DNA from: Mycobacterium sp. OTB74
Lineage (GTDB): Bacteria > Actinomycetota > Actinomycetes > Mycobacteriales > Mycobacteriaceae
DNA: 64,000 nucleotides
Direction of reading: 5' to 3'
Assembly (NCBI RefSeq): GCF_029892685.1
Contig: NZ_JARXVD010000023.1
Span: 29,810-93,809 of the forward strand
The notes below the pieces were generated by a model that was not told the origin of the DNA, made no database searches, and was given only the letters and a program-made list of their open reading frames with translations. Positions 35,201-40,986 of this stretch are shown one piece after another (position 1 is the first letter of the stretch; each line of letters opens with the position of its first letter). The position numbers were made by a program, and so were the translations under genes.

Positions 35201-36130
35201 GGTCCGGGCGTAATCGCTCTGAAGCTGTGCGAGCAGATCACTCGACGTGGTTGCCGCAGTCATGCCGGCGCGCACCGGCACCGTGTTGATCAGCAGACCC
35301 ACCATCGAGTCCGCGCCATACAACTCGTCCGGCCGACCCGACACGGTCGTACCGAACACCACGTCACGCTGACCCGTCAACGACATCAACACCCGCGCAT
35401 ACGCACCCTGCAACACCGTGCTGACCGTGGTGTGACACGACCGCGCCAACTCACCAAGAGCTCGAGTCATCTGCTCGGAGAAGGTAAACGAGGCAACGTC
35501 TCGGACGCCCGGTTCCTCGCCCGCCGGGCCGACGAGTGTCGGGGTGTCGAATCCGGCCAGCACCTGCTCCCACGCCGCGCAAGCAGCATCAAGATCACGA
35601 CCGGCCAACCACGTGACAAAGCGCCGATAAGGCGGAGCCGGAAGCAACCGCTGTCCGTAATAGCTCGCGAACACCTCACCCAACAGAATCGGCAGCGACC
35701 ACCCATCCAAAACAATGTGGTGATTGGTCAACACGAACCGGTACTGATCAACCCCGGTCCGAATCAACGCCGCCCGAAACGCCGGCTGAGTAGCCAACTC
35801 GCAGACCGCAATCCGCTCTTCTGCGCACACCTGCGCAATCTGCTCGTCGGCATCGGCGCCGTCGAGCTCGACGTACTGCCAGGGCACCACCGGATCCGCG
35901 AGGATGATCTGAACTGGCGGGTCGAATTTCTGGGAGAACCGGGCCACCAAATGCGGATGCCGGGCCACCACCGCCTGCACCGCATCATGCAGCCGGTCCG
36001 GATCCAGCGGACCACTCAAACTCACATACAGCTGCACCGCATACACATCGTCGCCGCTCTTCGCCGCACTGGCGAGAAACAGCAAACCCTGCTGCAGAGG
36101 AGTGAGCGGCACAACATCAGATATCTGCAT
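17285..36130 (-). CDS. Non-ribosomal peptide synthetase NRPS2, 6281 aa, five C-A-T modules, one E, terminal C-T
   Basis: Elongation subunit. Domains by approximate residue: M1 C 1-430, A 455-960, T; M2 C 1065-1480, A 1505-2005, T; M3 C 2105-2520, A 2540-3040, T; M4 C 3135-3560, A 3590-4090, T; M5 C 4195-4640, A 4660-5160, T, E 5255-5700; M6 C 5730-6150 followed directly by a T domain 6190-6260, with no A domain. Core motifs are intact (YTSGTTG, HHIVLDGW, LGGDS). Pocket codes by eye: M1 and M5 DFWSVGMVHK, one or two changes from the known Thr code DFWNIGMVHK; M2 DTWTVAAMVK (weakly Phe-like); M3 DVCSIALVHK and M4 DFWTLGAVYK unassigned. M1-M3 C domains are of the PLTPLQQGLLF class normally found after an E domain; M4 and M5 are LCL type (PLSFxQNRLW). 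The ATG overlaps the NRPS1 stop by 14 bp, so translation is probably coupled and NRPS1 hands over its product directly. M2 and M3 share near-identical DNA. Confidence 0.97.
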   Translation of the reverse strand: MQISDVVPLTPLQQGLLFLASAAKSGDDVYAVQLYVSLSGPLDPDRLHDAVQAVVARHPHLVARFSQKFDPPVQIILADPVVPWQYVELDGADADEQIAQVCAEERIAVCELATQPAFRAALIRTGVDQYRFVLTNHHIVLDGWSLPILLGEVFASYYGQRLLPAPPYRRFVTWLAGRDLDAACAAWEQVLAGFDTPTLVGPAGEEPGVRDVASFTFSEQMTRALGELARSCHTTVSTVLQGAYARVLMSLTGQRDVVFGTTVSGRPDELYGADSMVGLLINTVPVRAGMTAATTSSDLLAQLQSDYARTLDHQHLALSEIHRVTEQDQLFDTLFVYENYPIDAAKLSGDDGLAVTKFEHHEYNHYPIAIQAIPGDQLALRVEYDTEVFDAASIETLIERLKRVLAAMIADPERPLPSIDVLDSSERDSLGTWGNRAVLAEPLSAPVSIPAVFAAQAARIPDAVAITCEAQSWTYRELDDTTNRLAHLLVAHGAGPGQRVALLLPRSAEAVVAILAVLKTGATYVAVDPAVPETRMQFVLEDAAPVAAISTAELRPRLDGRDLLVIDFSDPAVDAQPSTPVPGPTPDDIAYIIYTSGTTGTPKGVAIPHQNVTRLLEALATDMELAQQVWTQCHSLTFDFSVWEIWGPLLYGGRLVVVPDAVVRSPEEFYALLVSEQVNVLSQTPTAFYALQSVDASEAEPKPQLALNAVVFGGEALEPQRLRSWLDSHPSSPRMINMYGITETTVHASFREIVAADTDSAVSPIGRPLANLGFFVLDGWLRPVPAGTVGELYVAGSGLACGYVGRAGLSASRFVACPFGAPGQRMYRTGDLVWWGADGELRYVGRADEQVKIRGYRIELGEIQAALNELDGVEQAVVIAREDRPGDKRLVGYFTGTADSVKVRVALAERLPAYMVPAAVVAIDALPLTVNGKLDIRALPAPEYQNAGHYRAPATEVEEVLAGIYAKVLGVERVGADDSFFNLGGDSMLAMRLISAVNTSLNSRLSVRTLFDAPTVAQLAARIGGEEEAAPKPSEAEAPRAARLVAKVSSTSGSGSMRIADVVPLTPLQQGLLFLASAAKSGDDVYAVQLYVSLSGPLDPDRLHDAVQAVVVRHPHLAARFSQKFDEPVQVIPADPRVPWQYFELDADGDVADQQIAQVCAEERIAVCELATQPAFRAALIRTGVDQYRFVLTNHHIVLDGWSLPILLGEVFASYYGQRLLPAPPYRRFVTWLGGRDLDAARAAWGQVLAGFDTPTLVGPAGHEPGGREVASFQVSEDTTRALGELARSCHTTVSTVLQGAYARVLMSLTGQRDVVFGTTVSGRPDELYGADSMVGLLINTVPVRAGMTAATTSSDLLGQLQSDYARTLDHQHLALNEIHRVTGQDHLFDTFFVYENYPIDAAKLSGDDGLAVTNFAHHEYNHYPLSVQAIPGDQLTLRVEYDTGVFQAGAIEALIERFKHVVAVMIADPTRPLSSMDLLDENEHAQLDRWSNRASLVQPASKPLSIPALFATQVVGAPEAVALRFEGRSWTYRELDEAANRFAHVLAVKGIGRGQRVALLLQRSADAVISILAVLKTGAAYVPIDPAVPAARMQFILDDAMPVAVVTYPELAERLADLVFPIIDAQGICESGPAVDFDVALSEPVPDDVAYLIYTSGTTGVPKGVAVTHHNVTQLLGSLDAYLPTSGVWTQCHTFGFDTSVWETWAPLLHGGRTVVVPDSVTRSPDEFHALLVSEQVNVLTQTPSAVAMLSPEGLGSLALVVAGEACPPEVVDRWAPGRVMINAYGPTETTMVVMLSTPLIAGSGVPPIGVPVPGAALFVLDGWLRPVPAGVVGELYVAGSGLACGYVGRAGLSGTRFVACPFGAPGQRMYRTGDLVWWGADGELRYVGRADEQVKIRGYRIELGEIQAALNELDGVEQAVVIAREDRPGDKRLVGYFTGTADSVKVRVALAERLPAYMVPAALVVIDALPLTVNGKLDIRALPAPEYQNAGHYRAPATEVEEVLAGIYAKVLGVERVGADDSFFNLGGDSMLAMRLISAVNTSLNSRLSVRTLFDAPTVAQLAARIGGEEEAAPKPSEAEAPRAARLVAKVSSTSGSGSMRIADVVPLTPLQQGLLFLASAAKSGDDVYAVQLYVSLSGPLDPDRLHDAVQAVVVRHPHLAARFSQKFDEPVQVIPADPRVPWQYFELDADGDVADQQIAQVCAEERIAVCELATQPAFRAALIRTGVDQYRFVLTNHHIVLDGWSLPILLGEVFASYYGQRLLPAPPYRRFVTWLGGRDLDAARAAWEQVLAGFDTPTLVGPAGHEPGGREVASFQVSEDTTRALGELARSCHTTVSTVLQGAYARVLMSLTGQRDVVFGTTVSGRPDELYGADSMVGLLINTVPVRAGMTAATTSSDLLAQLQSDYARTLDHQHLALNEIHRVTGQDHLFDTFFVYENYPIDAAKLSGDDGLAVTNFAHHEYNHYPMAIQAMPGDGLTLRVEYDTEVFDAADVETLIERLKRVLAAMIADPAQPLSSIDMLDDAELSQVELWSNRAALTGSVSTPISIPAAFAAQVARDPDAVALSFAGSSWTYRELDEVSNRFAHLLAGKGIGPGQRVALLLPRSADAVISILAVLKTGAAYVPIDPAAPLTRMQLVLGDAVPVAAITNSELAQRLAGQDLQVIDVNDNDVDSQPSTPLAGPAPDDIAYLIYTSGTTGVPKGVAIIHRNVTQLLAAMNANIDMAEQVWSLVHSLAFDVSVCEMWGALLYGGRLVVVPESVARVPEELHALLAAEQVSVLSQTPSAFYALQTADALQPEIARQLKLQAVIFAGEALEPQRLRTWLDSHPSSPRLFNLYGTTETTVHASFREIVDGDTNNDVSPVGVPLPSYAFFVLDQWLRPVQAGVVGDLYVAGTGAGLGYWRRPGLSSSRFVACPFGVPGDRMYRTGDLVWWGADGELRYVGRADEQVKIRGYRIELGEVRTVLAGVDGVQQAVVIAREDRPGDKRLVGYITGTADPATTRAEMAERLPEYMVPAAIMVIDALPLTVNGKLDRRALPAPEFADIDTYRAPATAVEEILVGIYAKVLGLSRVGVDDSFFDLGGDSLLAMRLIAAVNTGLNTHLSVRALFEAPSVALLALRIGGDDDQLRPLGPMERPAVIPLSFSQNRLWFLDQLQGPSPTYNMAVGLRLQGHLNAVALGAALADVVGRHESLRTMFAAPDGVPQQLVVPAEQADFGWDVVDASGWSQTQLDDAVDAVALHSFDLAAEIPMQARLFRVSDDDHVVVAVAHHIAADGLSMGPMVQDLGVAYVCRSAGMNPVWAELPVQYVDYTLWQRAQFGDLDDGNSLITAQLAYWQDALAGMPERLQLPTDRPYPPVADQRGEIFSWQWPIELQQQIAQVACEHNATSFMLVQAALALLLGRLSASSDVAVGFPIGGRRDPALDALVGFFVNTLVLRVDVSGDPTVADLLDQVRTRSLAAYENQDVPFEVVVERINPTRSLNHHPLVQVMLGWQNLPGETSEDIALALGDLQVTQLPLDTHTARVDLAFSLSERCTHTGEARGIDGMVEFRTDVFDAASIGTLVGRLERVLVAMIADSAQRISSIDVLDSAEHARLDQVGNRAVLTRSGSDAVSVPELFAAQVARAPQAVALTSGDVSMTYRELEDSANRYAHLLSGRGVGAGDCVALLLERSAEAVVVMLAALKVGAAYVAIDPALPEARIEYMLTDAAPVAVVTSAALRPRLNGYDVAVVDVEDLADPSIQTQPSTALPAPDPDNIAYLIYTSGTTGTPKGVALSHRNLAHLADSAHPALPADQVWTQCHSYAFDFSVWEIWAALLGGGRLLVVPDAVVRSPEDFHALLVSEQVNVLTQTPSAVAALNPRGLESVALLLGGEACPPEVVDQWAPGRVVVNAYGPTEVTVYATMSAPLAVGAEVPIGAPPPTVALFVLDERLRPVPEGVVGELYVAGRGVGVGYIGRTDLTASRFVACPFGSPGKRMYRTGDLVRWRADGQLQYLGRADEQVKIRGYRIEPGEIQAVLAGLDGVEQAVVIAREDRPGDPRLVGYFTGTADPVKVRVALAERLPAYMVPAAVMELSSLPLTVSGKLDRRALPAPDYQDAENYRAPSTPTEEILAGIFAQVLGTDRVGVDDSFFDLGGDSLSAMRLIAAVNNSLGSGLPVRVLFETPTVAQLAPRISGDETLSEPLVAGPRPDVVPLSFAQNRLWIVDQLQGPSPIYNLPVALRLQGQLDADALGAALADVVDRQESLRTRFPAVEGVPQQLVVPTDVADFGWAVIDATSWSESQLVDAIEAATRYTFDLATEIPMQAQLFRVGADEHVLVAVVHHIAADGWSIAPLVRDLGVAYASRSAGEVPGWADLAVQYVDYTLWQRSRLGDLSDPDSRIAAELAFWEDALAGMPEQLQLPTDRPYPLVADYRGARIDVDWPAELQQQVTQVAREHNATPFMVLQTALAVLLSNLSANNDVAVGFPIAGRGDTALDELVGFFVNTLVLRVDLSGNPTFADLLAQVRRRSLSAYEHQDVPFEVLVERLKPTRSMAHHPLVQVVLAWQNFGWQAGDAAGLSLGDLQVEPMVVDTKTARMDLTFNLAESWNEAGEPTGIGGGVEFRTDVFDAASVQTLVDRLQRVLEELTTHPAQHLSALDVLDAAEHARLDQVGNRAVLTESVSSAESIASRFATQAALTPDALAVTFEGSSMTYRELDEAADRAARVLASRGAGPGQRVALLLPRSAEAIVAMVAAVKTGATYVPIDPAVPESRRQFVLGDAKPVAAVTTAALAELLDGQGISVIDANELIDPSVDTTVALPEPGADDIAYIIYTSGTTGKPKGVAIPHRNVIRLLQTLDADMDLTGLVWSQCHSLAFDFSVWEIWGALLFGGRVVVVPDAVVRSPEDLHALLVSEQVGVLSQTPSAFYALQTADAANPELGAELKLEAVVFGGEALEPQRMRAWLENHPPGSPRLINMYGITETTVHASFREIVADDADSAVSPIGVPLGHLGFFVLDTLLRPVPQGVVGELYVAGGGVADGYIGRAGLSATRFVACPFGEPGARMYRTGDLMAWGADGELRYMGRSDEQVKIRGYRIELGEIQSALSELDGVVQAVVIAREDRAGDKRLVGYVTGDVDTAAARAALGDRLPSYMVPSAIVAIDALPLTVNGKLDTRALPAPEYQDVDSYRAPSNAVEEILAGIYAQVLGLERVGVDESFFELGGDSILSMQVVARARAAGVSCRPRDIFVEQTVAGLARVATVGDGDADEVDEGVGPLLATPIISWLHDVQGPVDEFNQSVLIQAPVGVTEADALLVLQAVLDRHAMLRMRVEDDGAGGWSLTAPEAGSVDARTCLHTVDVLSDDAVIEARARLNPAAGAMVSALWAPSVGQLLMIVHHLSVDGVSWRILLEDFNLAWAQLHGGQPAELPAPRTSFARWASILAEHAYEPEVVNTAEAWRQIAAVPAPLPAVQPEIDTYANAGSLSTELDVETTRMLLGEVPAAFHAGINDILLIAFGLALTEFLGTAGSPVVIDAEGHGRQEEIADVDLSRTVGWFTTKYPVALTVGGLDWGQVLAGDANLGPVIKGAKEQLRALPDGLTYGLLRYLNSDVDLTGSDPAIGFNYLGRMSGGGGQASGDIWEMREDGWKVTGAAAAVPMPLMHTVELNAGTVETVDGPRLRAGWTWALSALDQEQVTRLSGLWFDALAGICAHVHGGGGGLTPSDIAPARLTQQQIDDLCQAHDVDDVLPLTPLQQGLLFHANVAHSSGDDVYAVQMGVTLNGRLDRYRLQEAVQAAVERHPNLVARFCEPAGGQERSDRGIYFDEPVQVIPADPVVPWQYVDLSREARDRDEQIERLCASERVAVCDLAEQTAFRAMLIRIAPDQHRLVLTNHHIVLDGWSLSVLLQEVFAGYYGQRLPAPVPFRRFVGWLADRDLDAARDAWREVLAGFDTPTLVGPSDLGVGPRNVTSLRVSEQTTLALNELARTHHTTVSTVLQAAWTQLLSTMTGQRDVAFGVVVSGRPAEVAGADAMVGLLINTVPMRVNISPDTTIVGLLDQLQDSRGRTLEHEHLGLNEIHRIADQDRLFDTVFVYENYPTDTSVLSGADGLSVTDVDSRDYYHYPLTVQAVPGSELDLRIQYRTDVFDDNSIRRLIGYLDQALVAMATDPGQQLAPLGSWDGPRVAASSTLEKRDTAVGYSEPSTDVEQILCCIYGHVLGVDRVGADDSFFDLGGDSISAMRVVAAINATLEVELTLPTLFDAPTARSLGRRVGGQPDSENDGPVVGSGGDL
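28722..30672. repeat. NRPS2 repeat copy a: near-identical to 31857-33807 (offset 3135)
   Basis: Encodes, on the minus strand, the C-terminal half of A of module 2, its T domain, the Ser/Gly-rich linker and most of the module 3 C domain. The constant offset is 3135 bases, exactly one C-A-T module (1045 codons). Identity is close to complete and breaks off inside both A domains, so the substrate-selecting halves differ. Confidence 0.9.
31857..33807. repeat. NRPS2 repeat copy b: near-identical to 28722-30672
   Basis: Encodes the C-terminal part of A of module 1, its T domain, linker and most of the module 2 C domain. A third, slightly more diverged copy of the same C domain opens the gene (about 34980-36130). 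Confidence 0.9.
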
Positions 36131-39100
36131 ACTGCCGCTGCAACTCGTCGATCTGCTCCTGGCTCAGGCTGGCCGCGATATCCGACGGTGATAACCCACC
36201 GCCGCCGCTTTGGACATGTGCGCACATCCCGGTCAAGGCCTCAAACCACAACTGGCTCAACCGGTTAACCTGCGCTTCGTTCAATGCCGAGGGCGCCCAC
36301 ATCCACGCCGCGCCCAGGGACGGCCCAGCGTCGGTGTCGACCGTGCCGGCATTGAGCTCCAAGGTATGCATCATCGGTATGGCCGGCTTCACGTGCGGAC
36401 TGATGTTCGCCAAGCCATCCCAGCAGATCTGCCATGCGTTGCCGGATGTTTCGGCCGTGGTCGCACCTTGGCGCCCCAGATAGTTGAACCCGATCACCGG
36501 ATCCGGCCCTTCCAAATCGACCTCGCTGTTCAGATAACGCAGGGCTCCATAGTTCAGACCCTCAGGAAGCGCCCGCAGCTGCTCCTTGGCAGCCTTGACC
36601 ACCGCGCCCAGCCTTGCGTCACCTGCTGTCACCTGCGCCCAGCTCAGCCCGCCCACATCGAGCGACACGGGGTACTTGGCGGTGAACCACCCCACCGTGC
36701 GCGACAGGTCGACATCGGCTGCCAGCTCCTCGTCGCGTCCGTGACCCTCGACATCGATAGCGATCGGCGACCCACCGGTACCGAGGAATTCCGTTGTGGC
36801 CAAAGCGAATGCGATCAACAAGACTTCGTGAATGCCGACGTGGAACGCCGCGGGGACCTCACCCAGCAGCGTCTGGGTGGTCTCGATGTCCAGATACGCC
36901 GCAAGGTTCCCGGCACTGCGGAGAGTGTCCACCTTGGGGTCCACCGCAGGCAATGCGGCGGGCGTCGCCGCGATGTGCCGCCACGTGTCTGCCTCGTCCA
37001 CAACATCGGTGCGGTATGCGTGATCCGCCAGCAGCGACGCCCACCGGGCGAACGACGTCCCCGGCTCAGGCAGTACCACCGGCTGGCCGGCACGATGCTG
37101 GGCCCAGCCGAAGTTGAGGTCCTCCAACAGGATTCGCCATGACACGCCGTCGATCGCCAGATGGTGCACGATCGCCACCAACCGGCCTGTCGACTTCACC
37201 CACACCGCGCTCAGCATGACGCCAGCGGCGGGGTTCAACTGCGACCCGGCGTACACCATAGCCTCGTTGGTCAGCACGTCGACGGTATGTAGGCGCGAAC
37301 GGGCATCTACCGAGCCCGCTTCGGGCACCTCGAGCGACCAGCCACCTGCACCGGCCTCCCCTTCTTGGGCGGAGATCCGCAACCGCAGCATGGCATGGCT
37401 ATCCAACACAGCCTGCAACATCACGAGTACGTCGGCTTCGGTAGTCCCCACCGGCGCCTGCACGACAACTGTCTGATTGAAGAGGTCGATCGGGCTGCCC
37501 GCGGCTTCCAGACTCTCCAGCCAGCGGATGATCGGGGTGCTGATAACCGGGCCCACTCCGTCGGCGCTGAGATCGGTGTCGGCATCGATCGCCACGGCCA
37601 CCTGAGCCAATCGAGCCACGGTCTGCTCGACGAAGATATCGCGTGGACGGCACAACACCCCCGCGGCCCGAGCCCGTGCGACCACCTGCATGGACAGGAT
37701 GCTGTCGCCACCCAGCTCGAAGAACGACTCGTCCACCCCGACTCGCTCGAGCCCGAGCACTTGGGCGTAGATGTCGGCCAGAATCTCCTCGACTGCATCG
37801 GTCGGAGCCTGATACCGATCGGCGTCCTGATACTCGGGCGCGGGCAGTGCGCGGGTGTCGAGCTTGCCGTTGACCGTCAACGGCAACGCATCGATCTCCA
37901 CCAATGCGGTGGGCACCATGTAGGCGGGCAGTCGCTCAGCCAGTTCAGCGCGGACCTTCACCGCTTCCGCGGTCCCAGTGAAGTAACCCACCAGGCGCTT
38001 GTCCCCGGGACGATCCTCGCGGGCGATCACCACCGCCTGCTCAACCCCGTCAAGCTCATTCAGCGCGGCCTGAATCTCGCCGAGTTCAATGCGATACCCG
38101 CGGATCTTGACCTGCTCGTCGGCGCGGCCGATGTATTCGAGCTCCCCATCGGCGCTCCACCGCGCCAGATCGCCGGTGCGATACATCCGCTTGCCCGGAG
38201 CCCCGAACGGACACGCCACAAACCGCGAGGCCGACAACCCCGCCCGGCCCACATAGCCGTAGGCCAACCCCGACCCGGCCACATACAGTTCTCCGACAGT
38301 GCCCGCCGGCACCGGCTGCAGCCAACCATCGAGCACAAAGAAACCCAGATTGGCCAACGGTCGCCCGATCGGGCTGACCGCATGGTCGATATCGGCCTCG
38401 GTGATTTCCCGGAACGACGCGTGCACGGTCGTCTCGGTGATCCCGTACATGTTGATCATCCGGGGCGAACCCGGGTGGCTTTGTAGCCAGGTCCGAAGGC
38501 GGTGTGGCTCAAGAGCTTCGCCACCGAACACCACAGCGTTGAGCGCAAGCTGCGGCTCGGACTCGTCGGTGGACGCAGCCACGCTTTGCAGCGCATAGAA
38601 CGCCGTGGGCGTCTGGCTCAGAACATTGACCTGCTCGGACACCAAGAGGGCGTAGAAATCCTCCGACGAACGGACCACCGCGTCGGGCACCACCACCACC
38701 CTGCCGCCGAACAACAGCGCACCCCAGATCTCCCACACCGAGAAATCGAAGGCCAGGGAATGGCACTGCGTCCAAACCTGTTCGGCCAGTTCCATATCCG
38801 TGGCCAGCGCCTCCAGCAGGCGGGTCACGTTGTGGTGGGGTACCGGCACGCCTTTGGGCGTTCCGGTGGTTCCCGAGGTGTAGATGATGTATGCGATGTC
38901 GTCAGGAGCCGGCCCCGGTAATGTCGTGGTGGGTTGGCCCGCAACTGCGGGGTCGCTGAAGTCGATGACACGCAGATCTCGCCCATCGAGCCGCGCCCGC
39001 AGCTCCGAGGAGGTAACCGCAGCGACCGGCGCGGCATCCTCGAGCACAAACTGCATCCGCGACTCCGGCACCGCCGGATCAATGGCGAGATAGGTTGCCC

Positions 39101-40679
39101 CGGTCTTGAGCACGGCCAAGATGGCCACAACCGCCTCGGCCGACCTCGGCAACAACAACGCCACCCGCTGCCCGGGGCCCGCACCGTGAGCTACCAGCAG
39201 GTGCGCCAGTTGGTTCGTCGCCTCGTCAAGCTGGCGATACGTCCACGACTGCCCTTCACAGCTGACCGCCACCGCATCCCGGACACGAGCCACCTGAGCG
39301 GCAAACACCGCCGGAATCGACACCGGCGCGCTCAACGGCTCCGCGAGCACCGCACGATTGCCCCACGTGCCGAGGGAATCGCGCTCGGAGGAATCCAGTA
39401 CGTCGATCGACGAGAGCCGCCGCGCTGGGTCGGCGGTCATCGCCACCAGCACGTCCAGTAGGCGCCTCGTCACCTCGGCGCAGTCCCAATCCGCGAACAG
39501 GTGTCCTGCCCCCAGCGTGCTGAGGAATAGCTCGTCGCCAAGCCCGGAGAACGTAAACCCAGCGCCACCCGCAAGCCCGGAATTGGTCATGTTGGCCGAC
39601 GCAGGAACGCCTCCGAAGTCCAACGTGAATGCGGCCGGGAAGAAGTTGATGGCCATCCGATCGGCGGTTTGTGTGCCGCGCTCGAGCGAGTGCACCGGAA
39701 ACCTCTGATGCAGCACGGCTTCTTGGATTCGCGTGTCGACCTGCTTGCAGAAATCGCGCACCGACGCCTCTGCGGGGGTGCGCAACACCAGCGGCACCAA
39801 CCCGGCAGCCATCCCCGGGAGTGTTTTCAGCTCCGGACGGATTCGCCTGCTGACGGGGAAGTCGAATACCACCTCGGAGCCCTCAGCGCAGCGGCCGCGC
39901 ACCAAGAGGGCGGTCGCCGCAGTGATGACCGAGCTGCGCGGGATGTCCCATTCATGGGCCAGCGCGTCGACTCGCCGGAGAACTACGGGATCCAGGGGAA
40001 CAGGGGCCGAACGCCAACCGGCATCCGACTCGTCAGAGGCTTGTGGCAGCCGGTTGTTCGGTCCGCTTTCGGCAGGCAGGTTCGCGGTCCAGTAGACCTG
40101 GTCTTCACGATAGTCGCTGGACGATTCGTATTCCGATTCGCATTCAAGCAAATCCTGCAATGAACCAAAGAATGCCGGCGGAACGAGATCGCCAGAAATG
40201 GTCGCGGAGTAAATCGACGCGACGCGATTGACAAGCAACCAAATGCCGGCACCATCTATAACGATATGGTGGAAGCATCCGAATACGTAGAATTCTGAGG
40301 GTCCAGTCTCAAATAAAGCGTATTTGAACAGCGGGCCCGTGAACGGCATGGGTGTGCGCTGAATCGACAGCGCCATCTCATGTACGTCATGTGCCGGATC
40401 GCTAGATCCGCTGAAGTCGTAGAAGTCCAGCTCGATTTCCGGGTAATCGATCACCCGCTGGAAGACTTGGCCGTCCTCCTCGAAGAATGCAGCTCTGACC
40501 GGTTCCGCTTCACGCATCGCACGTTGCAGCGCCCACTCGAAAGCGTCGCGCTCCAGCGCGCCCTCGACTTTCAGCAGCATGCCGATTTGCCAGTCCGTGC
40601 CGGCTTGGCCCGTTTCCTGTGCCAGCCAGATATCAAGCTGCGCGCGCGTCAGCGGAAGCGCGCCCTCATTGAGCTCCAT
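36117..40679 (-). CDS. Non-ribosomal peptide synthetase NRPS1, 1520 aa, C-A-T-E loading/first module
   Basis: Probable initiating subunit. Residues 1-430 form an N-terminal condensation domain of the EntF-like/starter kind (PLTRAQLDIWLAQETG at the start, FHHIVIDGAG as the active-site motif), expected to accept a fatty acyl group in trans. The A domain spans about 450-950 (YTSGTTG near 593, FDFSVWE near 646) and its pocket code reads DFWSVGMVHK, close to the known Thr code. T domain near 993 is LGGDSILSMQ, the form seen before epimerases. The E domain spans about 1050-1500 with HHLAIDGVSW near 1175. Expected product: an N-acyl-Thr converted to the D-configuration (D-allo-Thr, as in GPLs). Start chosen at 40679, with GGAG about 7 bases upstream and 22 bp after mbtH. 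The last codons overlap the NRPS2 start by 14 bp. GPL synthetases start with D-Phe, so this differs from Mps1. Confidence 0.95.
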   Translation of the reverse strand: MELNEGALPLTRAQLDIWLAQETGQAGTDWQIGMLLKVEGALERDAFEWALQRAMREAEPVRAAFFEEDGQVFQRVIDYPEIELDFYDFSGSSDPAHDVHEMALSIQRTPMPFTGPLFKYALFETGPSEFYVFGCFHHIVIDGAGIWLLVNRVASIYSATISGDLVPPAFFGSLQDLLECESEYESSSDYREDQVYWTANLPAESGPNNRLPQASDESDAGWRSAPVPLDPVVLRRVDALAHEWDIPRSSVITAATALLVRGRCAEGSEVVFDFPVSRRIRPELKTLPGMAAGLVPLVLRTPAEASVRDFCKQVDTRIQEAVLHQRFPVHSLERGTQTADRMAINFFPAAFTLDFGGVPASANMTNSGLAGGAGFTFSGLGDELFLSTLGAGHLFADWDCAEVTRRLLDVLVAMTADPARRLSSIDVLDSSERDSLGTWGNRAVLAEPLSAPVSIPAVFAAQVARVRDAVAVSCEGQSWTYRQLDEATNQLAHLLVAHGAGPGQRVALLLPRSAEAVVAILAVLKTGATYLAIDPAVPESRMQFVLEDAAPVAAVTSSELRARLDGRDLRVIDFSDPAVAGQPTTTLPGPAPDDIAYIIYTSGTTGTPKGVPVPHHNVTRLLEALATDMELAEQVWTQCHSLAFDFSVWEIWGALLFGGRVVVVPDAVVRSSEDFYALLVSEQVNVLSQTPTAFYALQSVAASTDESEPQLALNAVVFGGEALEPHRLRTWLQSHPGSPRMINMYGITETTVHASFREITEADIDHAVSPIGRPLANLGFFVLDGWLQPVPAGTVGELYVAGSGLAYGYVGRAGLSASRFVACPFGAPGKRMYRTGDLARWSADGELEYIGRADEQVKIRGYRIELGEIQAALNELDGVEQAVVIAREDRPGDKRLVGYFTGTAEAVKVRAELAERLPAYMVPTALVEIDALPLTVNGKLDTRALPAPEYQDADRYQAPTDAVEEILADIYAQVLGLERVGVDESFFELGGDSILSMQVVARARAAGVLCRPRDIFVEQTVARLAQVAVAIDADTDLSADGVGPVISTPIIRWLESLEAAGSPIDLFNQTVVVQAPVGTTEADVLVMLQAVLDSHAMLRLRISAQEGEAGAGGWSLEVPEAGSVDARSRLHTVDVLTNEAMVYAGSQLNPAAGVMLSAVWVKSTGRLVAIVHHLAIDGVSWRILLEDLNFGWAQHRAGQPVVLPEPGTSFARWASLLADHAYRTDVVDEADTWRHIAATPAALPAVDPKVDTLRSAGNLAAYLDIETTQTLLGEVPAAFHVGIHEVLLIAFALATTEFLGTGGSPIAIDVEGHGRDEELAADVDLSRTVGWFTAKYPVSLDVGGLSWAQVTAGDARLGAVVKAAKEQLRALPEGLNYGALRYLNSEVDLEGPDPVIGFNYLGRQGATTAETSGNAWQICWDGLANISPHVKPAIPMMHTLELNAGTVDTDAGPSLGAAWMWAPSALNEAQVNRLSQLWFEALTGMCAHVQSGGGGLSPSDIAASLSQEQIDELQRQYADI

Positions 40680-40701
40680 GAGACTCCAGACTCAATCGTT
40701 A

Positions 40702-40929
40702 CTAGTCAGATGCCCGGCTACCTGCAAGCCGTTCGCGAAGGCTCTTCGGCCGAATGTCGGGCCAGTTCCCTTCGATGTAGTCCAGGCACGAAGCGCGGTC
40801 CGCTTTGCCGTAAACCACCTGCCAACCGGCTGGAACATCGGCAAAGGACGGCCAGAGGCTGTGTTGCTCCTCGTCGTTGACCAAGACGAAAAAGCTGCCG
40901 TTATCGTCGTCAAACGGGTTGATGCTCAC
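40702..40929 (-). CDS. mbtH: MbtH-like NRPS accessory protein, 75 aa
   Basis: Small soluble chaperone that binds and activates NRPS adenylation domains. The sequence opens NPFDDDNGSFFVLVNDE and carries the family signature SLWPSFADVPAGW and later NWPDIRP, so the conserved tryptophans and the P-x-G-W element are present; 75 aa is the usual length. The reading frame stays open to 41538, but homology begins at the GTG at 40929, which I take as the start. It is the first gene of the NRPS operon, 22 bp ahead of NRPS1, as in mycobacterial GPL loci. Two tandem palindromes lie 58-95 bp upstream, so this is probably where NRPS transcription is controlled. The symbol is the family name; it need not be the orthologue of the mycobactin-cluster gene. 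Confidence 0.93.
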   Translation of the reverse strand: MSINPFDDDNGSFFVLVNDEEQHSLWPSFADVPAGWQVVYGKADRASCLDYIEGNWPDIRPKSLRERLAGSRASD

Positions 40930-40986
40930 CGATACTCCAGACTTAATTGACGTTGCCGCAACAAGTTGTAAACCATACTTCCCGGC

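Noticed and set aside
1..40929. Identification of the NRPS genes as mps1/mps2 of the classical GPL locus
   Set aside because: At least 11 A domains, a Thr-like first module and an N-methyltransferase do not fit the four-module GPL tetrapeptide.
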